DNA of 64,000 nt. Source: Sphingobium yanoikuyae (GTDB taxonomy: Bacteria > Pseudomonadota > Alphaproteobacteria > Sphingomonadales > Sphingomonadaceae). Of this stretch, positions 38,478 to 46,263 are shown one piece after another. The notes under the pieces were generated by a model. That model made no database searches. It saw nothing but the letters and a program-made list of their open reading frames with translations, and was not told the DNA's origin. The DNA is taken from the NCBI RefSeq assembly GCF_013001025.1, contig NZ_CP053021.1, positions 4,106,001-4,170,000 of the forward strand, given 5' to 3'. Each line of letters starts with the position of its first letter. The stretch's first letter is position 1. The translations under genes and the position numbers were made by a program.

Positions 38478-39044
38478 TCAGAGCCGGCCGATCGCGCTCA
38501 TCGCCATGCCAGCGCCCGCCAATATGGCGATGCCGCCGCCGACCAGGCGAATCGCGCGCACCGGCAGCACGGAGAGAAATCGGTCGCGCATCAGGATCAC
38601 CGGTACGCTGGCGGCGATCACGCCGATCGCGCCGCCGATCGCGGCCAGCGCCGGGTCGGCCGTGCGGGTGGCGATGCCCAGGATCAGGAATTGCGGACCG
38701 TCGCCAAAGCCAAGGATGAAGACGCCGAGCGCAGTGGTGAGAAACGGCCCGATGCGCCAGTCATCGAGCGTGTCGGGCATCTTCACCGGCCAGAGCAGGC
38801 CGACGCCCAGGAACAGGACCGACAGCGCCATGAACAACAGCCGTGCATCATGGCCGAGCATCGGCCCGATCCAGGCGCCCGCTGCCGCGGACAGGGCGGC
38901 ATTGGCGATGGCGGCAACGGCGACGCCGGCAATGATCGCCCCGTCGCGTTGATAGCGATGGGCGAGCGCGAGCACAAGCAACTGCCCCTTGTCGCCAATT
39001 TCCCCGAACAGGCAGCCCAGCAGGGCGATCAGCAAGGCGTCCAT
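38478..39044 (-). CDS. GDT1/TMEM165-family (UPF0016) membrane protein
   Basis: 188 residues with about six transmembrane helices. The first family motif is intact as GEIGDKGQLL near the N-terminus. The second repeat reads GFGDGPQFL, so the acidic ExGDK pattern is eroded there. Family members transport Mn2+ or Ca2+ (MntP/GDT1 type). It precedes dps on the same strand, which would be consistent with metal or oxidative-stress roles, but they are separated by a 122-bp promoter-like gap. Confidence 0.87.
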   Translation of the reverse strand: MDALLIALLGCLFGEIGDKGQLLVLALAHRYQRDGAIIAGVAVAAIANAALSAAAGAWIGPMLGHDARLLFMALSVLFLGVGLLWPVKMPDTLDDWRIGPFLTTALGVFILGFGDGPQFLILGIATRTADPALAAIGGAIGVIAASVPVILMRDRFLSVLPVRAIRLVGGGIAILAGAGMAMSAIGRL

Positions 39045-39055
39045 TCCAAATCCCG

Positions 39056-39379
39056 TCAGGCGTGCAGGCGATGCACCGTAGCGGGCGCGGCGGCCGGCGG
39101 CAAAATATTGTCGAGCGGCGGCAGTTCGTCGGCGATCGCGTCCCGCATCCGGTCGAGATAGGAGAGGACGACCGAATCGAGCCCGTCGAGCGAGAGGACC
39201 GACTGGAGCGTGGCGGCCAGGTCGCCAACGCTGTCGACGCGGAAGGCGCGCGCGATATGGCGGATCTGGTCGACCTCGTCATGCAGGCGCGGCACCGACA
39301 CATGGCCGCGCTGGGCGGCGAGCCCATCGACCCGCCGCAGCAGGTCCGCCAGAATCGCCAGTTTCGGATCATGTCGCAT
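39056..39379 (-). CDS. Hypothetical helical protein
   Basis: 107 residues from the ATG at 39379 (MRHDPKLAIL), which follows GGGAGATGG. It is rich in Leu, Asp and His and looks mainly helical, with a C-terminal ATVHRLHA. In-frame ATGs upstream would extend it by 6 or 13 residues. It stops 11 bp before the GDT1 gene, so they probably form an operon. No family is recognised. Confidence 0.65.
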   Translation of the reverse strand: MRHDPKLAILADLLRRVDGLAAQRGHVSVPRLHDEVDQIRHIARAFRVDSVGDLAATLQSVLSLDGLDSVVLSYLDRMRDAIADELPPLDNILPPAAAPATVHRLHA

Positions 39380-39580
39380 GGAGCCATCTCCCTTCATCCG
39401 TGCCCCGCCTGACAGCATGCGCGCATAGGGTTAAAGGGCCGTAAAGCCTGTTGCGCAGCCTCCATTGGGCGCGCGAGCCTTGACATCGGGGCGAATCTGC
39501 CCCAAGGGGCACCGCTGAAACGGGGCGGTCCGACAGGGCCGCTTTTCTTTTTACGCTATTTCAAGACCAGGGACCAAGCC

Positions 39581-39748
39581 ATGGCCAAGCCGGCAACTGT
39601 CAAGATCCGCCTCGTCAGCACGGCTGACACTGGCTTCTTCTACGTCACCAAGAAGAACCCGCGCACCACGACCGAAAAGCTGAGCTTCAGCAAGTATGAC
39701 CCGGTCGTGCGCAAGCATGTCGAGTTCAAGGAAGCCAAGATCAAGTAA
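39581..39748 (+). CDS. rpmG: 50S ribosomal protein L33
   Basis: 55 residues beginning [18 protein letters not shown] and ending VEFKEAKIK, matching the Zn-free L33 form in which the paired cysteines are absent. It is transcribed alone. A perfect TTGACA lies at 39480-39485, but no convincing -10 follows at the standard distance. AGGGACCAAGCC before the ATG gives a ribosome binding site, and a terminator follows. The gene is too short for common ORF cut-offs. Confidence 0.96.
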   Translation: MAKPATVKIRLVSTADTGFFYVTKKNPRTTTEKLSFSKYDPVVRKHVEFKEAKIK

Positions 39749-39792
39749 GCCGCTGCGGGCTTCGCGCCCGCGCGCCTGATCTTTCGGCACCG

Positions 39793-39826
39793 AAAAAGGC
39801 CCGTCCCTGTTGGGAGCGGGCCTTTT
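39793..39826 (+). terminator. Rho-independent terminator of rpmG
   Basis: AAAGGCCCG (39795-39803) pairs with CGGGCCTTT (39817-39825), followed by TTTCCTGTT. A clear stem with a short U-tract directly after the rpmG stop. Confidence 0.85.
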
Positions 39827-39847
39827 CCTGTTGGCATTCGAGCCGGA

Positions 39848-39993
39848 TAGGGCCAATCGACATTCAGCCCTGACGGCCTGCAAATGGCGGTTCTCCGCGC
39901 TTCCGGTGCTCACGTACTTTAAGTACGCTGCGCTCCGGGTCACGAAAAACCACCATTTTCGTCACGTCATCATCTGAATGTCGATCGCCCCTA
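39848..39993. repeat. Nested ~145-bp palindrome between rpmG and the PhoX-type gene
   Basis: Outer arms ATCGACATTCAG (39856-39867) and CTGAATGTCGAT (39974-39985) are perfect complements; outside them further matching bases extend to about 39848 and 39993. Middle arms AAATGGCGGTT (39882-39892) and AACCACCATTT (39948-39958) match at 10 of 11. The centre is CGTACTT-T-AAGTACG (39913-39927). The intervening gap of 279 bp is otherwise without a gene. Confidence 0.75.
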
Positions 39994-40027
39994 GGCCCCC
40001 GATCCGAAGATCGGGAGCCCGATGTCG

Positions 40028-41914
40028 TCAGTTGCCGACCGGCTGGCCGTCGGTGCGACGCACCACGATGGTCGAGGAGCGCGGCTGCTGCCCCGCCACC
40101 GGCCAGTTGCCGGTCGGATGCTGGATGTTGATGAAGAAGTTCTTGAGGTCCGGCGTATAGGCGATGCCGGTGATCTCACAGCCCGCCGGGCCGACCAGGA
40201 AGCGCTTCGACTGCTTGCTGGTCTGGTCGATATAATACATCGAATTATTGCCGAACGCCCCAGTCATGTTGGTGGCGGCGCCGTTCAGCGTGCCGGCATT
40301 GCCGGTCAGATTATGGTCGGTCTGGACCCACAGGCGGCCCTGGGGATCGATGCGGATGCCATCGGGGCTGGAGAAATAGTCGCCGCTGATATTGCCCTTG
40401 AGATTATCCTCCGCGAGCGCGGGGTTGCCTGCCAGCAGGAAGATTTCCCAAGTGAAGGCGGTCGCCAGCGGCGAGTCGCCATTTTCACGGAACTTGAGGA
40501 TATGGCCATGCAGGTTGGTCACGCGCGGATCGGCAGCGTCGGTGACGCGGCGGCCGCTATTGTTGGTCAGCGTGACGAAGATCGCCTGCTTGTTCGGCGC
40601 AACCGTGATCCATTCCGGACGGTCCATGATGGTGCCGCCAGCGACGCGGGCGGCCGACTGGGTGTTGACCAGCACATCGGCCTGGTTGGTGAAATTGACC
40701 GTCGTCGGGGTCGGCGGCGTGGTCGACTGGCTGACATTGCCCGGATCCTGGGCACCCGCGACCAGACCATTCTGGCCCTGGACCAGCGGACGCCATTCGC
40801 CCGTGCCGTCGGCATTGAAGCGCGCGACATAGAGGGTGCCATAATCGAGCAGGTCGGTGTTGGCGGCACGGTTGCTGCTGCTGAAGGCACGGTCCGGCAC
40901 GAACTTGTAGACGCAGCCCGGCGTCGAATCGTCACCCATGTAGAAGGCGACGCGGTTGTTGGCGTCGGTCATGTGGGCGACATTTTCATGGCTGAAACGG
41001 CCGAGCGCGGTGCGCTTGGTCGCGGGGGCCAGTTCCTGGAACGGATCGATCTCGACCACCCAGCCATAGCTGGTGTTGGGCTGGGTCGGGTCGAGATAGT
41101 TGTTCGTCGTTTCCTCGCAGGTGAGGTAGGTGCCCCAGGGGGTGCGGCCCGACGAGCAGTTGTTGAGCATGCCACGGATCGTGCCGGGCAGGACGCCCGC
41201 AGCAGGGCCACCGACGCGATAGTCGGTGTTGCCGCTGTAGCGCTTGTTATATTTCGAGCCGGCCTTGACCGCGAACTTGCCGTCCGTGCCCTTGGTCACT
41301 TCGACCACGGCGATGCCGACGGCCGAGAGCGCGATCGCCTTCTGATCAGCGGTGGCGGTCGACGCGTTATAGCTGCCGCTGGAGAAGAGGATATTATAGT
41401 CGGGCAGTTCGAAGTTGATCGCGAGCAGGCCGCCGCTGTTGGCGTCGGTGCCGGTCAGTTCGAAATATTCCATGCCGTCATGATTGCCGCCAGCCCAGGC
41501 CGCGGTCTGGCTGACGCTGGTCGGGAAGGTGCCGTTGGCAAAGGCGGTGCCGGCTTCGACCAGATCGCCGGCCTTGAGCAGCACATCGACGGTATAGCCC
41601 GACGGCACGGTCACGGTGTCGTTGGTGTTGATCGCGACCGAGGTGAAGTTGATGCCATAGCTGGGCGTCGGAGTCGGCGTGGGGGTGGGTGTCGGCGTCG
41701 GCGTGGGGGCCGGCGTGCTGTCGTCGTCATCATCGTCGCAGGCGGCGAGCGCGCCCAGCATCGGCAGCACGGACAGGCCCAGCAGGCCGTTCTTCAGGAC
41801 GGAGCGGCGGCCCGGATTGGCCGCGACGATGGCTTCCAGACTATCTTCGCCCGAAACAATCTTGGGCTGCGCATCGCGGAAGGCCGCGCGCGCCTCGTCG
41901 GTCAGATGAGACAT
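40028..41914 (-). CDS. PhoX-family (DUF839) lipoprotein, phosphatase-like
   Basis: 628 residues. The N-terminus carries a twin-arginine-like RRSVLKNG, a hydrophobic stretch and a lipobox (ALAAC), followed at once by a poly-Asp run and a (Pro-Thr) repeat linker of about nine units. The rest is a PhoX/DUF839 beta-propeller; PhoX enzymes use Fe and Ca to cleave phosphoesters, but many DUF839 members are unproven. Recognisable segments include GTPWGTYLTCEET and SSPDGIRIDPQGRLWVQTD. It could be a secreted, anchored phosphatase induced by phosphate starvation. Confidence 0.85.
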   Translation of the reverse strand: MSHLTDEARAAFRDAQPKIVSGEDSLEAIVAANPGRRSVLKNGLLGLSVLPMLGALAACDDDDDDSTPAPTPTPTPTPTPTPTPSYGINFTSVAINTNDTVTVPSGYTVDVLLKAGDLVEAGTAFANGTFPTSVSQTAAWAGGNHDGMEYFELTGTDANSGGLLAINFELPDYNILFSSGSYNASTATADQKAIALSAVGIAVVEVTKGTDGKFAVKAGSKYNKRYSGNTDYRVGGPAAGVLPGTIRGMLNNCSSGRTPWGTYLTCEETTNNYLDPTQPNTSYGWVVEIDPFQELAPATKRTALGRFSHENVAHMTDANNRVAFYMGDDSTPGCVYKFVPDRAFSSSNRAANTDLLDYGTLYVARFNADGTGEWRPLVQGQNGLVAGAQDPGNVSQSTTPPTPTTVNFTNQADVLVNTQSAARVAGGTIMDRPEWITVAPNKQAIFVTLTNNSGRRVTDAADPRVTNLHGHILKFRENGDSPLATAFTWEIFLLAGNPALAEDNLKGNISGDYFSSPDGIRIDPQGRLWVQTDHNLTGNAGTLNGAATNMTGAFGNNSMYYIDQTSKQSKRFLVGPAGCEITGIAYTPDLKNFFINIQHPTGNWPVAGQQPRSSTIVVRRTDGQPVGN

Positions 41915-42063
41915 GATAAAATACCCCTGTGCATCCGAGCGTCGGCATGACCGCCGCGCCCTTGGCGCGCATGACGTGACAGAGGAGGATGACGCGCAAA
42001 CTGCGCTATGATGTCAGAGCAGCGACCGAATGATGACGCATCAGTGACGCTGTTGCCGGCCGG

Positions 42064-42426
42064 TTACAGCAGTGCGTTCACCTGCTCGACGAACCGCAGC
42101 ACCGAAATCGGCTTGGACACATAGGCGTCGGCGCCGGCCGCGCGAATACGATCCTCATCGCCCTTCCCGGCATAGGCGGTGACTGCCATGATCGGCACCG
42201 CCGACAGGCTGTCATCGCCCTTGAGCGACACGATCAGGTCATAGCCGCTGACATGGGGCAGATGGATGTCGGTAATGACCAGGTCCGGCGCGAATTCGCG
42301 CGCCTGCGCCAGCACGTCGCGGCCATCGCGCAGCGGCAGCACGTCATGCCCGTGCGCGCGCAGCAGGTCGCAAAAAAGTTTCAGATTGAGTTCGTTGTCC
42401 TCGACAACGAGCACGCGCTTTGCCAC
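42064..42426 (-). CDS. divK: Single-domain response regulator, DivK-like
   Basis: 120 residues: a bare receiver domain. The acid pocket is E9-D10, the phospho-acceptor D53 (ITDIHLP), T83 and K105. A single CheY-like domain with the VEDNELNLKLF start and DAYVSKPISV end matches DivK, which in Caulobacter controls DivJ/PleC and CtrA activity. The usual partner pleD is not adjacent. It is divergent from the five-gene operon across 68 bp. Confidence 0.88.
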   Translation of the reverse strand: MAKRVLVVEDNELNLKLFCDLLRAHGHDVLPLRDGRDVLAQAREFAPDLVITDIHLPHVSGYDLIVSLKGDDSLSAVPIMAVTAYAGKGDEDRIRAAGADAYVSKPISVLRFVEQVNALL

Positions 42427-42494
42427 GAGTCACCCGCGTTCCAGAGAAGCCCCTTGGTGCGCGCCTATAGCCGCCCATTCCGCGAGAGCCAATC

Positions 42495-42782
42495 ATGCGA
42501 CCCGAGACCCAGAATGGCAAGCCGGATAGCGCCGCCGATGCCGAAATTTTGGCATTGATGGCAATGGGATGGACGCTGAGCGATGGTCGCAGGGCCGATC
42601 GGTTGCTGGCGCTGACCGGACTGGATGCCGATGCACTGCGCGCCGGGGTCGGCAATCGCGCGATTTTGGGCGCGGTGCTGGCCTTCCTGGCCGACCATGA
42701 ACCCGATCTGGTTGCCTGTGCCGAGGCGATCGACAGCAGCCCGGCGGCCCTGATCGCCGCGAAGGAGAATCTGAGCCGATGA
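42495..42782 (+). CDS. DUF3572-family protein
   Basis: 95 residues, helical, with ALMAMGWTLSDGRRADRLLALTGLDADALR and FLADHEPDLVACAEAI, characteristic of DUF3572, a family found beside divK in many alphaproteobacteria. No activity is known. It is the first gene of a five-gene coupled operon: its stop overlaps the HAD start by 4 nt (ATGA). Confidence 0.88.
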   Translation: MRPETQNGKPDSAADAEILALMAMGWTLSDGRRADRLLALTGLDADALRAGVGNRAILGAVLAFLADHEPDLVACAEAIDSSPAALIAAKENLSR

Positions 42783-43435
42783 GCCGTCCGCTGATCATCA
42801 CCGACTGCGACGAGGTATTGCTGCACATGGTCGTGCCGTTCCGCCACTGGCTGGACGAGACGCATGACGTGCATTTCGACATGCGCGAACAGGGTTTTGC
42901 CGAGGCACTGCGCCACAAGGACAGCGGCATCCCGCTGGAACGCGAACTGGTGTGGGAATTGCTGATCGCCTTTTTCGATACCGAAATGGCGCGCCAGACC
43001 CCGATCAGCGGCGCGGTCGAGGCGCTGCACCGGCTGGCACAGATTGCCGACATCGAGGTGCTGACCAATATCGGCGAGCGTCACCACCAGCTGCGCATCG
43101 AACAGCTCGCAAGCCATGGCCTGCACCTGCCGGTCCATTGGAACCATGGCGGCAAGGGGCGCAAGCTGGCCAATATCCTGGCCGAGCGCCAGCCGAGCTG
43201 CGCCCTGTTCATCGACGATCTGGGCGAGCATCATGCGTCGGTCGCGCGTCATGCGCCCGGCGTATGGCGACTGCACATGGTCGGTGAGCCCGAAATCGCC
43301 GGCGACATCCCGGTCGCGGACAAGGCCCATGCCCGGATCGACGATTGGGCCAGCGCCGAAAAATGGATCATCGCCCGCCTGGCCGAAGGGCCGGCACCCG
43401 CTATTTCAACGCCCCTGAATGGAGCCATTGCATGA
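42779..43435 (+). CDS. HAD-superfamily hydrolase
   Basis: 218 residues. Motif I is ITDCDEVLL (Asp-x-Asp), and the C-terminal acidic motif appears as LFIDDLGEH. The family hydrolyses phosphate or C-halogen bonds; the substrate is unknown. Its start overlaps the DUF3572 stop and its stop overlaps the RidA start, so translation is coupled. Confidence 0.86.
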   Translation: MSRPLIITDCDEVLLHMVVPFRHWLDETHDVHFDMREQGFAEALRHKDSGIPLERELVWELLIAFFDTEMARQTPISGAVEALHRLAQIADIEVLTNIGERHHQLRIEQLASHGLHLPVHWNHGGKGRKLANILAERQPSCALFIDDLGEHHASVARHAPGVWRLHMVGEPEIAGDIPVADKAHARIDDWASAEKWIIARLAEGPAPAISTPLNGAIA

Positions 43436-43899
43436 GCATCGACGCCCGCCTTGCCGAACTCGGCATCACCCTGCCCGCCGCCGCCGCGCCGGTCGCCGCC
43501 TATGTGCCGGCGGTCGAGGTCAATGGCCTGCTGCATATTTCCGGCCAGATCGCGCTGAAGGACGGGCAGCTGATGACCGGCCGCCTGGGCGAGGACCGCG
43601 ACCTCGATTATGGCGTCGAGGCGGCGCGCGCCTGTGGCCTGAACCTCATCGCCCAGATGAAGGCGGCGCTGGGCGGCGATCTCGACCGGGTCGAGCGGAT
43701 CGTCAAGCTGGGCGCCTTCATCGCCAGCGCATCGGGCTTCACCGATCAGCCCAAGGTCGCCAATGGCGCGTCGGAACTGATGGTCGCGGTGTTCGGCGAA
43801 GCCGGCAAGCATGCCCGCAGCGCCGTCGGCGTGCCGGTGCTGCCGCTGGGCGCGGCCGTCGAGATCGACGCGATCGTGCAGGTTCGCCCCGCTGCATAA
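43432..43899 (+). CDS. RidA-family (YjgF-like) enamine/imine deaminase
   Basis: 155 residues. LHISGQIALKDGQLMTGRLGE near the N-terminus and SGFTDQPKVANGASELM and LPLGAAVEIDAIVQV near the C-terminus are family signatures. RidA hydrolyses reactive 2-aminoacrylate-type intermediates; members longer than 130 residues such as this are often of a second subgroup of uncertain activity. Start fixed by the ATGA overlap with the HAD gene. Confidence 0.9.
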   Translation: MSIDARLAELGITLPAAAAPVAAYVPAVEVNGLLHISGQIALKDGQLMTGRLGEDRDLDYGVEAARACGLNLIAQMKAALGGDLDRVERIVKLGAFIASASGFTDQPKVANGASELMVAVFGEAGKHARSAVGVPVLPLGAAVEIDAIVQVRPAA

Positions 43900-44599
43900 G
43901 CGGCCCGACTGGCTGACCGCCCGCCCCTTCGCCCATCGCGGGCTGCATCGGGCGGGCATCAGCGAAAATGGCATGGCGGCGTTCGATGCCGCCATCGCCA
44001 AGGGGCTGGGCATCGAATGCGATGTCCGGCTGAGCCGCGACGGCCTGCCCTTCGTCTTTCATGACGCCAGCCTGATGCGGATGACCGGGCAGCCAGGTGC
44101 CGTGGCGGATCGCGATGCGACAGAACTGGACGCGCTGCGCCTGCCCGATGGCGGCGCGATCCCGCGCCTCGCCGCACTGCTGGATGCCTGTATCACGACG
44201 CCGCTGCTGATCGAGATAAAGGTCGAGGGGCGCGATGTCGCGCCGATCTGCACTGCGGTGGCAAGGGCACTCGACGGCCGCGACCAGCCGGTGGCGGTGA
44301 TGTCGTTCAACCCGCTGGCGATGCGCTGGTTTGCGCGACATCGGCCGGACATGGTGCGCGGACTGGTGAGCAGCAGCCAGAATAAGGGGCGGCTGCGCGC
44401 GCTTTTCGACCGCACCCTTGCACTTTGGCTGGCCAATCCCGATTTTCTGGCCTGTGATATCCGTGACTTGCCCTTCCGCTTCGCCGCTGCCGCCCGTCGC
44501 CGGGGACTGCCGGTGTTGAGCTGGACGGTGCGCAGCGCGGCGCAGCGGGCGATCGCCGCTGCTCATGTCGACCAGATCATCTTCGAGGATATGGCATGA
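43892..44599 (+). CDS. Glycerophosphodiester phosphodiesterase family protein, start uncertain
   Basis: About 235 residues. AHRGLHRAGISENG, ECDVRLSRDG and VFHDASLMRMTG give the metal-binding and catalytic His/Glu/Asp of GDPDs, which split glycerophosphodiesters into glycerol-3-phosphate and an alcohol. No ATG, GTG or TTG gives a good N-terminus in this frame; a CTG at 43892 overlapping the RidA stop is the most likely start. The ATG at 43811 would add 27 residues that read as RidA in another frame. The stop overlaps the next gene. Confidence 0.86.
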   Translation: MHKRPDWLTARPFAHRGLHRAGISENGMAAFDAAIAKGLGIECDVRLSRDGLPFVFHDASLMRMTGQPGAVADRDATELDALRLPDGGAIPRLAALLDACITTPLLIEIKVEGRDVAPICTAVARALDGRDQPVAVMSFNPLAMRWFARHRPDMVRGLVSSSQNKGRLRALFDRTLALWLANPDFLACDIRDLPFRFAAAARRRGLPVLSWTVRSAAQRAIAAAHVDQIIFEDMA

Positions 44600-45729
44600 G
44601 CGAATTTGTCGCGCGCATCGCCGGTGGCGTCGCCGACCTGCCCAAAGCGCAATGGGATGCCTGTGCCGGCAGCGCCAATCCGTTCGTCAGCTGGGATTTC
44701 CTGACCGCACTGGAACAGTCCGGAAGCGTCGGGCCGGGCACCGGATGGCAACCCTTGCCGATCGTCATCGACGGGCCGGACGGAACGATCGCGGCCGCTG
44801 CGCCGCTCTATGCCAAGACCCACAGCCAGGGCGAATATGTGTTCGACCATGGCTGGGCCGATGCCTGGGAGCGGGCGGGCGGCCAATATTATCCGAAAAT
44901 ACAGATCGCCGCGCCCTTCTCGCCCGTGCCCGGCCCCCGATTGCTGCTGCGCGATTCGACGCTGGGGCCGGCGCTGATCGCGGGAATCGAGACTTTGGTC
45001 GAGCGCAACGACCTGTCATCGGCGCATGCGACCTTCGTCGATCCCGACCAGATCGCCCTGTTCGAGGCGGCCGGCTGGCTGATTCGCGAGGACAGCCAGT
45101 TCCACTGGCATAACAAGGGCTATGCCGGGTTCGAGGATTTCCTGGCCGAGCTGTCGAGCGAGAAGCGCAAGAATATCCGCAAGGAAAGGCGGCGCGCGGT
45201 CGAGGGGCTGGAGATCGTCCACCTTTCCGGACGCGACCTGACCGAGGCGCATTGGGACATATTCTGGGATTTCTATCAGGATACCGGCGCGCGCAAATGG
45301 GGCAGGCCCTATCTGACCCGGTCCTTCTTCTCGATCCTGGGCGAGACGATGGCGGACAGGATATTGCTGATGCTGGCGCTGCGCGAGGGCCAGGCGATTG
45401 CAGGCGCACTGAACCTGATCGGCGAAGACACGCTCTATGGCCGCTATTGGGGATGCCGCGAGGACGTGCCCAACCTGCATTTCGAGCTATGCTATTATCA
45501 GGCGATCGATGCGGCGATCGCGCGCGGGCTCGACCGGGTCGAGGCGGGCGCGCAGGGCGGCCACAAGCTGGCGCGCGGCTATGCGCCGCAGCCCACCTAT
45601 TCGGCGCATCATATTCCCAATGCGAGCTTTCGCCGGGCGGTGGCGGGCTTCCTCGACGCCGAGCGGGAGGAAGTGCAGCGCGACCGTTTGTGGCTCAATG
45701 AAAGAACGCCCTTCCGCAAGGAAGGCTGA
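44596..45729 (+). CDS. GNAT-like acyltransferase (COG3146/DUF482)
   Basis: 377 residues, with a central SEKRKNIRKERRRAVEG and DIFWDFYQDTGARKWGRPYL, characteristic of the COG3146 proteins placed in the GNAT/FemAB-like fold. Assigned roles in peptidoglycan or amide-bond formation are predictions only. Its ATG overlaps the GDPD stop by 4 nt, so it is the last gene of a five-gene coupled operon. It ends one base before the convergent Sel1 gene. Confidence 0.85.
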   Translation: MSEFVARIAGGVADLPKAQWDACAGSANPFVSWDFLTALEQSGSVGPGTGWQPLPIVIDGPDGTIAAAAPLYAKTHSQGEYVFDHGWADAWERAGGQYYPKIQIAAPFSPVPGPRLLLRDSTLGPALIAGIETLVERNDLSSAHATFVDPDQIALFEAAGWLIREDSQFHWHNKGYAGFEDFLAELSSEKRKNIRKERRRAVEGLEIVHLSGRDLTEAHWDIFWDFYQDTGARKWGRPYLTRSFFSILGETMADRILLMLALREGQAIAGALNLIGEDTLYGRYWGCREDVPNLHFELCYYQAIDAAIARGLDRVEAGAQGGHKLARGYAPQPTYSAHHIPNASFRRAVAGFLDAEREEVQRDRLWLNERTPFRKEG

Positions 45730-46026
45730 TCAGGCGGCGCGGACTTCGGTCGCGACGATCCAGGCGCGGGCCTGGCGCTGGGCCTCGGCAATCTCGCGCG
45801 CGGTCATTTCCTCGGCGATCTCGGCGCGCATGCTCTGGCCGGCTTCGCTGCCGCCACGGGCCGCAAGGTTGAACCATTTATGCGCCTCGACCAGGTCGAT
45901 CGGCATGCCCCCGGTGCCGCAGCTATAGGCGACGCCCAGTTCGAAACAGGCCTCTGCCGAGCCGTGGGCCGCACCGGCCAGACGACTATCCATCAAAAAC
46001 TGCGCACTTTTGAGACTATTTGCCAT
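45730..46026 (-). CDS. Small Sel1-repeat-like protein
   Basis: 98 residues. A single Sel1/TPR-like unit is visible in AEACFELGVAYSCGTGGMPIDLVEAHKWFNLAA. Sel1 repeats mediate protein contacts; one unit alone gives no functional hint. The ATG at 46026 follows GGGGAAGATC. It is convergent with the GNAT gene; the upstream 237-bp gap to the MFS gene has AT-rich segments but no clear gene. Confidence 0.82.
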   Translation of the reverse strand: MANSLKSAQFLMDSRLAGAAHGSAEACFELGVAYSCGTGGMPIDLVEAHKWFNLAARGGSEAGQSMRAEIAEEMTAREIAEAQRQARAWIVATEVRAA

Positions 46027-46263
46027 GATCTTCCCCTGTATCCCTAACCCAATGTTCCAACCTTTGGTTTGCGAGTGGGGGCAGAATGCCCGGCAGGCCG
46101 TAAAAAATGGTTAACGGCAAAATCGGCATATTTGCGCAGTTTGCCCGAAGCTGCTGGATGCGGCAGGGTTAATGCCCGGCGGGCGATGACAGGTGGGCGA
46201 TGAGGGGCGGAAATAAGCGCGTTGGGGCTGGCGCCGCCGGGCGATTGTCCGCATAGGCCAGTG

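Noticed and set aside
39421..39580. A clear sigma-70 promoter for rpmG
   Set aside because: TTGACA at 39480-39485 is perfect, but no acceptable -10 hexamer lies 16-18 bp downstream, so I note it only as a possible -35.
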